This document shows positions 54,157-62,828 of a stretch of 64,000 nt of DNA, piece after piece. The translations under genes and the position numbers were made by a program. Position 1 is the stretch's first letter. Each line of letters begins with the position of its first letter. The DNA lies in contig CAXXKX010000003.1 in NCBI GenBank assembly GCA_963676655.2, positions 2,914,001-2,978,000 of the forward strand, read 5' to 3'. The notes under the pieces were generated by a model. It ran no database searches. It was not told the origin of the DNA and saw only the letters and a list, made by a program, of their open reading frames with translations. The stretch is from G963676655 sp963676655. Lineage in GTDB: Bacteria; Verrucomicrobiota; Lentisphaeria; Victivallales; Victivallaceae.

Positions 54157-55416
54157 TTATTTTGCCTGTTTTTGTATCTCTATTTGTATTTCCGGTATTG
54201 AATACCGGTACATCATATCAATTTTATCGCTTATTTCCTGCTTAATATCTGAGATGTTTGGTTTTTGAGTATAGGATTTTCTAACACCCTCGAACCACTC
54301 TCTATCCGCCGCTTTGAGATATTCATTGTGAAAGTATGCATTTATGGAATCCTGATCATCAAAAGTAATCCCTTGTCTTTTTAAATTTACATCAACCATA
54401 ACAATGTCCCGAAGAGTCTTCTCCAACTGCTGTCTTTCTTCATTTAACTTATTATTATTGTTTACGATAGACTTAATTTCATTACTGAACTCAAAAAGGT
54501 TGATTCTATCACTCGCCCCTTCTTGATACACCATATCATTAATCTTAACAGAATAGATGTCACGTGAAAAATGAATCAGGCAAAGGTCAAAACGATTCCA
54601 GCGCTTTATTGGTATTAGATTTGCTGCTTTAAGATAAATTTCATCCTCAAAGACCGGTACAACCATTGGTTTAACTGCTAGATGTATCTTGCTTTTATCT
54701 ATATTTTTTCTGATGATTGTACATTCCGCTGTACAAGTTATTCCGTAATCCCGATCTACTCTAATTTTTGGGGAGGCTTTTTCCCAGCCCATACCTTTCA
54801 ACATTAAATATGCAATTGTTAATGAGCCAATTCGTTCCGGATGAATCCGGTCCTGACCGATTAGGGTATCATCCGGAGCGCTTGCCTGTATTTTATTGTT
54901 TAACTCAATCATTCTACTGTGAATATCGATATACTTCACTCCGAATTGATCGGCAAGCTCCGAACAATATTCTGAATAAAGAGTAAGACTGTCATTCGCT
55001 CCATAGTGAGATAATGATTCTATTCGGGTAGTCTGATCATATGGAGTCGGAGAAGCCAGTGTTATTGATAATCCTTTTTGTTTAAGTAACTCAACAAGGG
55101 AGTACATATTTCTTTTATACTGAGTTAAAAGTTTCTCCCGCTGCTTTTTCTTAAGCGGACTATCCACAGGATATAAATCAACTTTGACGTCATTCATACC
55201 GAACATCGCAATAGCTGATCTTCCGCTTACATCTTCATCAAACATATCCCAGGGGAGCCTTTGCAGTGCGTCAAACGCAGTATCTCCACACTTGCCTTTA
55301 TTTATGAATTGCAGTTTATGTTCAGGGTAATGAGTACTCATATATCCATAAATATAGGAAATATAAGTACCGGAATGGGTTATACTGTCTCCAATATAAT
55401 ATATCTTTTCATTCAT
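54157..55416 (-). CDS. SGNH/GDSL hydrolase, cytoplasmic type
   Basis: 419 aa, no signal peptide. Block I YYIGDSITHSGTYISY (GDSI), block II Gly in INKGKCGDTA, block III MFGMNDVKV (GMND) and catalytic DRIHPERIGS. Residues ~215-419 are an extra helical/beta region with no recognised family. Probably an esterase acting on an imported oligosaccharide; substrate unknown. The gene ends 89 bp before the fucosidase start and begins 3 bp after the stop of the CBM-like gene. Confidence 0.82.
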   Translation of the reverse strand: MNEKIYYIGDSITHSGTYISYIYGYMSTHYPEHKLQFINKGKCGDTAFDALQRLPWDMFDEDVSGRSAIAMFGMNDVKVDLYPVDSPLKKKQREKLLTQYKRNMYSLVELLKQKGLSITLASPTPYDQTTRIESLSHYGANDSLTLYSEYCSELADQFGVKYIDIHSRMIELNNKIQASAPDDTLIGQDRIHPERIGSLTIAYLMLKGMGWEKASPKIRVDRDYGITCTAECTIIRKNIDKSKIHLAVKPMVVPVFEDEIYLKAANLIPIKRWNRFDLCLIHFSRDIYSVKINDMVYQEGASDRINLFEFSNEIKSIVNNNNKLNEERQQLEKTLRDIVMVDVNLKRQGITFDDQDSINAYFHNEYLKAADREWFEGVRKSYTQKPNISDIKQEISDKIDMMYRYSIPEIQIEIQKQAK

Positions 55417-55419
55417 AAC

Positions 55420-56235
55420 TCATTTCTTTACATCCGGGTAGTTTTTAGTGTATACATTTCCGCTCTCATCCAGAACTTTTATTTGATATTGATAAGGAGA
55501 AAGGACTTTAATCGTTTTTGTATAAGTTTTCTGACCATCATCAAGCAGATCGCTGTCAAAAACGGTTTTGCCCAACTCGTTATCAACAATAATCTGCCTG
55601 ATATTGACTGATGCTTCTACTTTAATTTGTAACATTGTATATGCTTTGGCAAATACGACATCATTAATATATCCCGAACCAGGTGAATAACTGATTCCCA
55701 TATGAAGTCTATATAGATGAGCCCACTCAGGACATTCAATTGGCTTACTGACTGCCTTTATCCATTTCCCTTTAGTATCAGCCGACCTGGCAAAAACAGT
55801 TACCGCCTTCTTCCAGTCTTTTGAAAAGAAAGAGACGGTCGCTCCGCAACCACTGAATAATCCCGCTCGCTGAGATACTTTATTATCGGCCTTAATCAGA
55901 CAACTTAAAATATATTTTTCTCCTGGTTTGAAAGGCTTTTTCAGGTTTACTGTTCTGCCAATGACACCATTCGAGGAATTTATAGAAACAACTTTTTTAC
56001 CATTAATTTCAGTTGGGGTAAAACTCTTATTTTTGATGGCTTTTTTATTAAGAGCCCAGCCTTTTAAGCCGTTTTCAAATCCGGAATTTTCAGCTAATAA
56101 ATTCTGGACAGGCAAAGCTGGATCTGCGGTAACATTGATTTTTACCAGCTTCTTTTCATCTGCGACGGCATCCACCGCGATTACAGCCGGAACCAGAAAT
56201 AAAAAAGCATAATTCAAAAAACAGTTCATGTTCAT
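55420..56235 (-). CDS. Secreted CBM4/9-like carbohydrate-binding protein
   Basis: 271 aa. Signal peptide CFLNYAFLFLVPAVIAVDAVADE; the ATG at 56229 has better spacing from AAAAAAAGG than 56235. Residues ~40-195 follow the CBM_4_9 pattern (NLLAENSGFENGLKGW ... VVSINSSNG ... GEKYILSCLIKADN ... WAHLYRLHMGISYSPGSGYINDVVF). The last ~70 residues are a beta-domain (VKVLDESGNVYTKNY type). No catalytic residues seen; it is probably a surface or periplasmic glycan-binding accessory protein of operon C. Confidence 0.7.
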   Translation of the reverse strand: MNMNCFLNYAFLFLVPAVIAVDAVADEKKLVKINVTADPALPVQNLLAENSGFENGLKGWALNKKAIKNKSFTPTEINGKKVVSINSSNGVIGRTVNLKKPFKPGEKYILSCLIKADNKVSQRAGLFSGCGATVSFFSKDWKKAVTVFARSADTKGKWIKAVSKPIECPEWAHLYRLHMGISYSPGSGYINDVVFAKAYTMLQIKVEASVNIRQIIVDNELGKTVFDSDLLDDGQKTYTKTIKVLSPYQYQIKVLDESGNVYTKNYPDVKK

Positions 56236-56244
56236 AGCCTTTTT

Positions 56245-58434
56245 TTAGAATTCATATATATGGACTTGATACCCCTCAAAGGTATCGTTAAGTTTCGAAG
56301 CTTTCAAACTGACATTCCGATTCTCAAATAAAACCTTGCCTTTCTTATTATTTTCCAGCGCTGGAACTTTTATCGTGCAATTAATTTTTCTTTTTGCAGT
56401 ATTTACAGCAATCAAGTACAAATGTTTTTGATATTCAAATACTGCCAAGTCAATTTCTGGACTTGAAACTACACTTCCGCCAACTTTTTTCCCAAGACAA
56501 TATACCGGAGCCAATATCTGCGTCTGGCGGTTTTGTTCTTTCATATAGTCCCAGGCGGAATTTGATTGCGGAATACCATTTGTCTTGCGTTCTTTCGGGG
56601 GATAATAAGCGAAGTAATCCAATCCTTTCACTCCGTGATTGAGAGCCAGATAAGTCATACATTTGATCTCTGCCGGAGTCGGACAGCGTTTTTTCTCCTG
56701 AGCAGCTCCATAGAGCTGGAGAACCAACCAGAAAGATTGTTTCGGATTTTTCCCGACAGCACTCATTAATCTGTCAGCATGAACAGAAACAGCCGTCAAC
56801 GGTGCATTCGGAACAGGATACGGGTCTGTTGAAATTATATCGCCATTGTGTTTGTTAGGAAAAACTGCGTTAATAACATTGATAAATACTGGATGGTAAG
56901 GGTCTAATTCTTTTAACATCTCATAGACCTTCTTATTTCTCTTAACATAGCCATCAAGCTCGTCTCCACTCATCCAACAGAGAATTCCAGACTTGCTGCG
57001 GTATTTCAAGATAAGTTGGCTCCAGGCTTCAAGCTGATCGCTAGAATAATCAGCCTTTTTGAGAAATGGAGATGAAGGAATTATGCGAAAATTGTATTTT
57101 CTGAGAAGCTTTAATATATCCGCGAAATTGATTTTAAAATTTTTTGCGTTTTTTATATCAACAGTCGGCCATCTTGAACCACTTTCCATTATCGCTTTTT
57201 CATTCTCTAAAATCTCATCTCTAAAGAATGACACGCTTGATACAACCGTATTGAATCCATGTTCATTTAAATCTTTCAACCGCGACTCTAAAATCTGTAA
57301 TTGTTTTTCCCGGTCGCCGGCATATTTGGAAATCTCATTCCAGCGCAAATTCCAAAGATGTATTGCAATAGGAAAGAAAAACTTGTCATTTATCACAAGA
57401 GTATGGTTTTTAACTTCAACCTTTTCTTCAGGAATTATCGCCTTGCTGATTTTCCAAAAAGTAATTTTACCTTGTTCTACAACCTGATTATGTTCATTCA
57501 GCAGTTGAACCGCAAGTTGATAGCGTCCATTTTTCAAAGAGCTGATTGATGGCTTTATCCGGTTAGAAAAGAAAACCGGGCGAGTAGTCTTTTTTGAAAC
57601 TACTTTACCATTGGTATTTATAATTTGACTATGAAGAGAATATCCTTTCAATGACTTTACTTTTCCAACCTTGACTTTTAGCGTTACACATTTTTGAATA
57701 TCGTAGAAAACACGATCACTTAACAAGACAATATTCCCCTCTTCTTGTTCTTTCTGTTTTTTGAATGTCCCGGCAACGTCAACTTGCACACCTTCAACAT
57801 TGCCAAATCTGCTTGAGTTATGAAATCCAACGATGGTTGGAGACCAGCAAGTCCACTCTTTAGCTTGACGATTAGTCCGGCAAAAATTCATTCCCCAAGT
57901 ATTCTTAATTTTTTCCTGCGGCATAGGAATAGACTTAAATGGAATTGACAACTCAATTTGATACCTGTCCTTAAATACTTGCACTCCTGTCCTGATCTCA
58001 GCTTTTTTGCCGGCAAAAAAAACTTTACCTGAAGGATTAATGCCTATTTGCACGTAATTTCCTGATCTGCCGGGATCAATGAATATTTCAACCGAATCCC
58101 CGGCAAAAACCTTATCCGGATTTTTTTGAAAAGCGTTTATTGTTTTCTGGTAATCCTTGAAGTAACAAACAAAGCCGATATACAAATTATCTTTGTCCTG
58201 TAAAACATAACATTTACTTTGTTCTTTAACCTTGTCTTTACCGTTTAAAGATTTGAATGATTCTATTTTAGCCGCGTCATTCCATTGCTTTTCAGCAAAT
58301 AATCCGTCTATAAGGTTAGGGCCTTTATCCATTTCAGGTACTTTTATGCCTGGCAGTTCAGACATGGCTGCCAGATTTGTCGCGGCTATTAGCGCATAGA
58401 TAATGCTTGTCAACTTTTTTATGGCAATTTTCAT
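56245..58434 (-). CDS. Secreted CBM9-like plus TIM-barrel glycoside hydrolase
   Basis: 729 aa with RBS AAAAGGA 8 nt before ATG. Signal peptide IIYALIAATNLAAMS. Residues ~30-215 are CBM9-like (KGPNLIDGLFAEKQW, AGDSVEIFIDPG, YQIELSIPFKSIPMP, WGMNFCRTNRQ). Residues ~240-345 are a beta-sandwich. Residues ~350-640 form a TIM barrel with DLNEHGFNTVVSSVSFF, LCWMSGDELDG (candidate acid/base Glu), DIISTDPYPVP and GVKGLDYFAYYPP, resembling clan-A enzymes (GH2/GH42/GH5-like). A beta domain ends the protein. Specificity cannot be assigned. Follows the interrupted pseudopilin in operon C. Confidence 0.75.
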   Translation of the reverse strand: MKIAIKKLTSIIYALIAATNLAAMSELPGIKVPEMDKGPNLIDGLFAEKQWNDAAKIESFKSLNGKDKVKEQSKCYVLQDKDNLYIGFVCYFKDYQKTINAFQKNPDKVFAGDSVEIFIDPGRSGNYVQIGINPSGKVFFAGKKAEIRTGVQVFKDRYQIELSIPFKSIPMPQEKIKNTWGMNFCRTNRQAKEWTCWSPTIVGFHNSSRFGNVEGVQVDVAGTFKKQKEQEEGNIVLLSDRVFYDIQKCVTLKVKVGKVKSLKGYSLHSQIINTNGKVVSKKTTRPVFFSNRIKPSISSLKNGRYQLAVQLLNEHNQVVEQGKITFWKISKAIIPEEKVEVKNHTLVINDKFFFPIAIHLWNLRWNEISKYAGDREKQLQILESRLKDLNEHGFNTVVSSVSFFRDEILENEKAIMESGSRWPTVDIKNAKNFKINFADILKLLRKYNFRIIPSSPFLKKADYSSDQLEAWSQLILKYRSKSGILCWMSGDELDGYVKRNKKVYEMLKELDPYHPVFINVINAVFPNKHNGDIISTDPYPVPNAPLTAVSVHADRLMSAVGKNPKQSFWLVLQLYGAAQEKKRCPTPAEIKCMTYLALNHGVKGLDYFAYYPPKERKTNGIPQSNSAWDYMKEQNRQTQILAPVYCLGKKVGGSVVSSPEIDLAVFEYQKHLYLIAVNTAKRKINCTIKVPALENNKKGKVLFENRNVSLKASKLNDTFEGYQVHIYEF

Positions 58435-58475
58435 TTAAATATTCCTTTTATAATGAGAAGACAACAGAACTCAAG

Positions 58476-58505
58476 TGCCTCCTCGTAAATAGAGGGGGCA
58501 TTTTT
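58476..58505 (+). other. Nine-pair hairpin between pseudopilin remnant and glycosidase
   Basis: TGCCTCCTC (58476-58484) pairs with GAGGGGGCA (58492-58500), loop GTAAATA. A T-tract follows on the plus strand, but the neighbouring genes run on the minus strand. In operon C mRNA it would be a leader hairpin ~40 nt before the glycosidase start. Confidence 0.5.
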
Positions 58506-58542
58506 ATATTATTTAATCTCATTTCTGATTTTTTTAAAATTA

Positions 58543-59275
58543 TTAGTTGACATTGTAGTAATACATTCTGCCTGCCAGGGTCGAGTCAATAAATCCAAGC
58601 TCATTATAATCCAAAGCTTTCGCATGCCCGTCAACGAACCCGGTTACCGCACGCCCTTTGTAATTGCTGTAACTCCAGTTGTGATATGGACGCCAGCTTG
58701 AATCCACAATCAAATCAGGCGGTCCACCATGACGATTGATTGGAGAATAAGTAAAAACGGAATACGCTGCTTGCACTCTGTAATATTTTCCGGCTTCCGA
58801 ATAATGTACTTTGTTAGATGGAGATTTTATTCTATTTATCTTTCGGCCAACCAGGGTTGATATCGCAGAGCCGCTTGCATCATTTATTCCATAGCTGATC
58901 AGTCCCACCGCAGGATGCCATGTAGTACCTGAAGATGTCGCTTTTAAACTCGCTCCTTGAACACTTTTCGGACAATATAGTGGAGTTGATCTTATTTTAT
59001 CCGGAGTACAGTTTATATAGTTTGTATCAGACCCGAATCCGGGAAATTTGCTTCCTACAAAATATTCCCAGCCGGTTATCCACCAGCCGTCAGTTCCATA
59101 TTGTGACTTTATTGTATAATCATCAAAATCATTAGCATACCCCAATGCCCCCTTGGCAATTTGCGACATATTGTTTACGCAGTGAATTGCCTTCGCTTTG
59201 TCACGGGCTTTGCCAAGTGCCGGCAGCAACATGCTAGCCAAAATCGCAATAATAGCGATAACAACTAATAAAGTT
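58543..59275 (-). pseudogene. Pseudopilin gene of operon C, 5' end cut off
   Basis: The minus strand encodes LLVVIAIIAILASMLLPALG, then KARDKAKAIHCVNNM and a full C-terminal domain ending GRAVTGFVDGHAKALDY ... MYYYNVN. The conserved preceding residues FTLIE and the start codon are missing: upstream of about 59275 the sequence becomes the leader of a serine recombinase gene, and an in-frame TAA follows. An internal ATG at 59241 would make a protein lacking the membrane helix. By analogy with operons A and B this was an early gene of operon C. Confidence 0.85.
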
Positions 59276-59332
59276 TGTTTAATATGTAATTATGTGCTAT
59301 AGTATACAGTCAAAACTAAGGAGAACACAAGA
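59271..59332 (+). other. Probable left attachment site (attL) of the serine-recombinase element
   Basis: Pseudopilin homology ends abruptly near 59270-59275, within the codons for the LIELL motif, and 60 bp later the recombinase gene starts (RBS AAGGAGA at 59318-59324). Phage-type serine integrases usually have their att site directly upstream of the gene. The matching right end with the pilin 5' half was not found in the window. Confidence 0.5.
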
Positions 59333-61015
59333 ATGAAAGCACTTATTTACGCCCGGCAAAGTAGTGGGAAGGATGATCTTTCCGAGTCTGTAGAAGCTCA
59401 GATTAAAAACTGCAAACAGCTTGCCGATAAAGAAAAACTGGAAGTTGTGGGAATTTTCCGCGATCTCAATACCAGTGGAGAAACTTATCCTGTGGGCGCT
59501 GAAGAAATAGCCTATGTTGATAAAGCTTATCAAGAATGGATCGCAAATCAGAGTTCAAAGAAAAATTATCGTACGGGGCTTGGCGAGGCGTTACTGTTTC
59601 TGGATAACGTAGATTTTATTCTTGTCAATGAACTAACTCGTCTATACCGCCCGATCAATGGCAGTTTTCTTGAAGGACACATCAATCATTTGCTTCGGGA
59701 GAAGCAGATCAAAGTATTGCAGGTTCAGGGAGGTAGTATTGACTTGGCAAAATTTGACCAGCAACTGATCACGATGATAAAAAATCAGATTCTCTATGAT
59801 GACCTACAAAAGAAGCGGCAAAACAGCATCAATGCCTTTCGTATCAAACGCGACAGTGGAAAACTTTGCTGCGGAACCCATGCGTTCGGATTGAAGTATC
59901 TTGGCAATGACCAAATAGAAGTCAAACCAGAATGGATTGGGATCATCAAATATATCTTTGACAGCATCAGTCAGTATAAAGCCTACAGTGCGATTGTCCG
60001 GGAATGCAACGCGCGCTGGAAAAATGAATGTTATTTTTATGAAAGTTCTATATATCGGATTGCCAGGCAGCCGCTTTATGCCGGCTATCAATACAACAGC
60101 GCCGGAGAACTGATTAAAAACGTCCAGCTTACCGGCCAAGAATTTATCTCTTTCGAACAATGGCAGGAAGTACAGAAAATCATTGGAACGAAACGACGGG
60201 AGCACCATGCCAGAGCGAAAAAACACTGGCTGCCGCTTTCCGGCAAGTTGTACTGCGGAGAATGTGGAAGCAAGCTGATCTGTACCATCGATCACGGAAA
60301 GATTTATTACACATGCCATAAAAAAAATATTGACCGGGATCATCGTCGCTGCAAAAACAGCCGAATTCGTTTTGAGCCTGGGGTTTATGGCAAGTCATCG
60401 CTCTATGACGCGATATTTCCACTTTTGTCCATCGCCCTTATCGAAAAACATCGAAAAGCCAGTGAAATGCTCAAAGGAAAAAAAGAAATATCCAAATACG
60501 AAGTGGAACTTGAGAATATGAAAATTAAAGAACGAACGCTGTTTGACATGTTTGCCGAGGGACTGGCTAGTGAGATTCAGTTGCGAAATATGTTGGCTAA
60601 TCACAAGAAAAAAAGTATGGAACTCATGAGAAAAATCGCGGCAATCCGGGCCAGCGACATCTCAGAAGACAAGGTTGAAGAGTTGAAATATAGTGTTCTG
60701 ACTCACATGTTCAATGAGCTTTCGACCAAATCTCTGCCGAATGAACTATATGAAAGCCTGCTGAATGAAGCGGAAATTTACGCGACCGTTTATCGTGACC
60801 GCGTCGATTTCCAGACAAAATACGGTCCGGTCTCGGTTCCCCGCGTCAAAATCAAAACTCGTTTCTGGATGCCGGAATGGGAAATCGAATTGAAAAATGC
60901 CAGTAATCAAAACGCGGCTTCTATTGATGATTCATCCCGTATTGTCGCAACCTATCTGACCGGTAAGAAAACAAAACTGGCGGACTTCGGCAATCTAAAG
61001 ATTATCAGCAAATAA
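59333..61015 (+). CDS. Large serine recombinase (site-specific integrase)
   Basis: 560 aa with RBS AAGGAGA. N-terminal resolvase domain: LIYARQSSGK with Ser10 in the YxRxS position, SVEAQIKNC, FRDLNTSGE and ELTRLYRP (arginines of the active site). Residues ~150-270 are the recombinase domain (NAFRIKRDSGKLCCGTHAFGLKY, YSAIVRECNARW, IYRIARQPLYAGYQY). A zinc ribbon begins at Cys308 (LYCGECGSKLICT ... YTCHKK). A long coiled coil follows (~375-450). The protein appears complete and active. It directs unidirectional integration and excision between attP and attB. Its left boundary interrupts a pseudopilin gene. Confidence 0.92.
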   Translation: MKALIYARQSSGKDDLSESVEAQIKNCKQLADKEKLEVVGIFRDLNTSGETYPVGAEEIAYVDKAYQEWIANQSSKKNYRTGLGEALLFLDNVDFILVNELTRLYRPINGSFLEGHINHLLREKQIKVLQVQGGSIDLAKFDQQLITMIKNQILYDDLQKKRQNSINAFRIKRDSGKLCCGTHAFGLKYLGNDQIEVKPEWIGIIKYIFDSISQYKAYSAIVRECNARWKNECYFYESSIYRIARQPLYAGYQYNSAGELIKNVQLTGQEFISFEQWQEVQKIIGTKRREHHARAKKHWLPLSGKLYCGECGSKLICTIDHGKIYYTCHKKNIDRDHRRCKNSRIRFEPGVYGKSSLYDAIFPLLSIALIEKHRKASEMLKGKKEISKYEVELENMKIKERTLFDMFAEGLASEIQLRNMLANHKKKSMELMRKIAAIRASDISEDKVEELKYSVLTHMFNELSTKSLPNELYESLLNEAEIYATVYRDRVDFQTKYGPVSVPRVKIKTRFWMPEWEIELKNASNQNAASIDDSSRIVATYLTGKKTKLADFGNLKIISK

Positions 61016-61132
61016 CATAGAAGTTAAAAGTCAGGAAGCTCTTATGCGAGTGGCTTATGCGGCCTGCGGCCGGCCACACGATAAAAGAATTTAAAAAAAT
61101 TGACTGGGGAATTACTTCCTCGGTCAGGCTGG

Positions 61133-61729
61133 TTAATCTCCGGGTTGGCACCTTTTTGCTGGACTTCTACGGTAATTGGTCAGAATACCACATTCGTGCC
61201 TTGCTTTTACCCAACTGCCGTTTCCGAGCTTTCGCATTCCAGCGGCCATCAGGTATTGGTAGTTCTTTCGCATGTTGGTATATGACAGATTGACACCGTT
61301 ACGGTAAAGCTGCATGATTTCACGCTTGATTGCCGTTTTGCTCATGGAACGCCTGACCCGGACTTTGCCATAATCAATGCCTGAAGCCTTCACGGCGTTC
61401 TCCCAGTTGCCAAACCGTTTGAGCGCTGCCATGTAGAGTGGCTTATTACTTTCCTGAGCAGAGCTTGAATTAATCGGTTGCCCATTGGCATGGACCTCTT
61501 TTATACTCCTAATAACTTTATCCCGTGACCACCTGCGGTATCTACAAATCTTAGAATAATCCAGGCCCGCCGCCTCGATCGCTTCTTTCCATGATCCGAA
61601 CAAACGTACTGCGGCAGCATGTACATCAGGATAAGTTGTTGCGTAATAATAATTGTTCAAGCGCTCACGCCCGTTGCGAGCCAGAATGTGTTCGATGATC
61701 ATTTCAGGCCGCCAGATGCGTTTAAACAT
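61133..61729 (-). CDS. HNH/homing-endonuclease-associated repeat protein
   Basis: 198 aa with strong RBS GGAGGAGG. It carries repeated ~50-residue modules of the homing endonuclease-associated repeat (HNH_repeat) type: VHAAAVRLFGSWKEAIEAAG-LDY, YMAALKRFGNWENAVKASG-IDY and a diverged MAAGMRKLGNGSWVKARHECG. The intervening helices are basic (RYRRWSRDKVIRSIKEVH). No HNH or GIY-YIG nuclease motif is visible, so it is likely a DNA-binding protein only. It follows the HU-like gene by 21 bp and is convergent with the serine recombinase. Confidence 0.8.
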   Translation of the reverse strand: MFKRIWRPEMIIEHILARNGRERLNNYYYATTYPDVHAAAVRLFGSWKEAIEAAGLDYSKICRYRRWSRDKVIRSIKEVHANGQPINSSSAQESNKPLYMAALKRFGNWENAVKASGIDYGKVRVRRSMSKTAIKREIMQLYRNGVNLSYTNMRKNYQYLMAAGMRKLGNGSWVKARHECGILTNYRRSPAKRCQPGD

Positions 61730-61750
61730 TTTCCTCCTCCCCTTAGTCCC

Positions 61751-62053
61751 TTACTTCCTGAATACCGCCGGATCAAGTTTTTCGACCTCTTCTTTTAGTG
61801 TTTTCCCCGATCGGAATTTGACAGAACAATGTTCCGGGATGACGACTTCATCCTTCGGGTTGTTTGGATTACGGCCTTTTTTTGCCTTACGAACAGTGAT
61901 CTCAAACACTCCGAAGTTGCGCAGTTCAACCGTATTCCCGGCAATAATATCTTCCGCCAGATAGTCCAGCGTCAACTGAACGATCTCCCCGACGTCTTTT
62001 TGAATGACCCCGGTTTCCTTGGCGATTTTTACAACAATATCACGTTTCGTCAT
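61751..62053 (-). CDS. HU/IHF-family DNA-binding protein
   Basis: 100 aa. Family pattern throughout: MTKRDIVVKIAKETG at the N-terminus, ELRNFGVFEITVRKAKKGRNPNNP (the DNA-wrapping arm with its NP tip) and VKFRSGKTLKEEVEKL at the end. The tail is ~10 residues longer than E. coli HU. RBS AGGAGGA. Bends DNA as a dimer; next to a recombinase it could assist att complex assembly, or it may simply be a chromosomal HU paralogue. Divergent from the MerR gene over a 211-bp control region. Confidence 0.93.
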   Translation of the reverse strand: MTKRDIVVKIAKETGVIQKDVGEIVQLTLDYLAEDIIAGNTVELRNFGVFEITVRKAKKGRNPNNPKDEVVIPEHCSVKFRSGKTLKEEVEKLDPAVFRK

Positions 62054-62081
62054 AGCGATGATTCCTCCTGTGGGTTTATTT

Positions 62082-62122
62082 ACATGTCAAGGTAATCTAA
62101 CAGAAGCGTTCAGCATTTTCAA
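62082..62122 (-). promoter_or_regulatory. Promoter of the HU/HNH-repeat operon with TTGACATGT operator
   Basis: On the minus strand, TTGAAA (62122-62117), 17 bp, TAGATT (62099-62094), then TTGACATGT (62090-62082) near the start of transcription. The same nine bases occur at the MerR promoter on the opposite strand. Confidence 0.5.
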
Positions 62123-62185
62123 GGCGTTTTACGTTATTAACTTACAAAAAATTCAATATATGATTGATCCCGGTCGAATATCAAT

Positions 62186-62214
62186 TTGACATGTCGGATA
62201 TGTCCGTATATACT
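62186..62214 (+). promoter_or_regulatory. Sigma70-type promoter of the MerR gene with dyad in the spacer
   Basis: TTGACA (62186-62191), 17-bp spacer, TATACT (62209-62214). GACAT (62188-62192) and ATGTC (62200-62204) form a 17-bp dyad covering the -35 box and spacer, where MerR-family proteins normally bind. Confidence 0.7.
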
Positions 62215-62264
62215 TATGGTTTCTGAGCATATTGATAACCCTATTTTGCGAAAGGATGACAGCA

Positions 62265-62705
62265 ATGAATGAGACAATTTCAAAAACGTATGGAATCGCA
62301 GAATTAGCCAAGGCAACCGGGCTCAACATCAGAACGGTCAGGTATTATATTCATCGCGGGTTGCTTCAGCCGCCATGCGGCAGCAAGCGCGGCTCCTATT
62401 ATACTGATATGCATCTGAACCGTTTGCTGATGATCAATAAACTTGCATCCCAAGGTGTGCCGCTGGTCGTCATGATGAAGACTCTGGATTGTTCCGAGTC
62501 GGAAGTTTCGGACGACAACGATGCCACTGAAACCGCAACATGGCGCGAAGCCGAGTTGTTCGACGGGATTCGTCTTTCCTTCATCCCCAACGCCCTGACT
62601 CGGAGCGAGGTTGAGAAAGTCCATAAATTCGTTAATGAACTCATGCGCGAAAAAGGACACTCAGGAAAAGCCGATAGACGCGCAATGAAAGCTGTAGAGT
62701 GTTGA
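62265..62705 (+). CDS. MerR-family transcriptional regulator
   Basis: 146 aa from ATG 62265, with AAAGGA 8 nt upstream; earlier in-frame starts at 62232 and 62256 lack this. The HTH is YGIAELAKATGLNIRTVRYYIHRGLLQPP, followed by the wing RGSYYTDMHLNRLLMINKLASQGVPL. The C-terminal ~75 residues are an acidic effector region without the Cys pattern of metal sensors. Its promoter has a 17-bp dyad, and the related TTGACATGT word occurs at the divergent HU promoter, so it probably represses or controls both directions (inference). Confidence 0.88.
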   Translation: MNETISKTYGIAELAKATGLNIRTVRYYIHRGLLQPPCGSKRGSYYTDMHLNRLLMINKLASQGVPLVVMMKTLDCSESEVSDDNDATETATWREAELFDGIRLSFIPNALTRSEVEKVHKFVNELMREKGHSGKADRRAMKAVEC

Positions 62706-62726
62706 GAAACTTCATTCCCATAAAAA

Positions 62727-62783
62727 ATGGCTGAGATATTTTGCACTAAGGAGGGGGGGAAGTACAAATAACATCTCAGCCAT
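62727..62783. repeat. 11-bp perfect inverted repeat enclosing a G-tract
   Basis: ATGGCTGAGAT (62727-62737) and ATCTCAGCCAT (62773-62783) with a 35-bp loop containing GGAGGGGGGGAAG. Lies between the convergent MerR and pseudopilin genes. No T-tract follows on either strand, so it is not a standard terminator. Confidence 0.55.
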
Positions 62784-62828
62784 CGAAAATATACACGTTT
62801 CAGGGCAAATAGCAACTGCTTCTACAGA

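Noticed and set aside
58476..58505. Terminator of the interrupted pseudopilin
   Set aside because: The T-tract is on the plus strand, while the flanking genes run on the minus strand; listed only as a hairpin.
61048..61078. GC-rich hairpin GTGGC ... GGCC TGC GGCC ... GCCAC after the serine recombinase
   Set aside because: No T-tract follows and the stem is interrupted; not convincing as a terminator.
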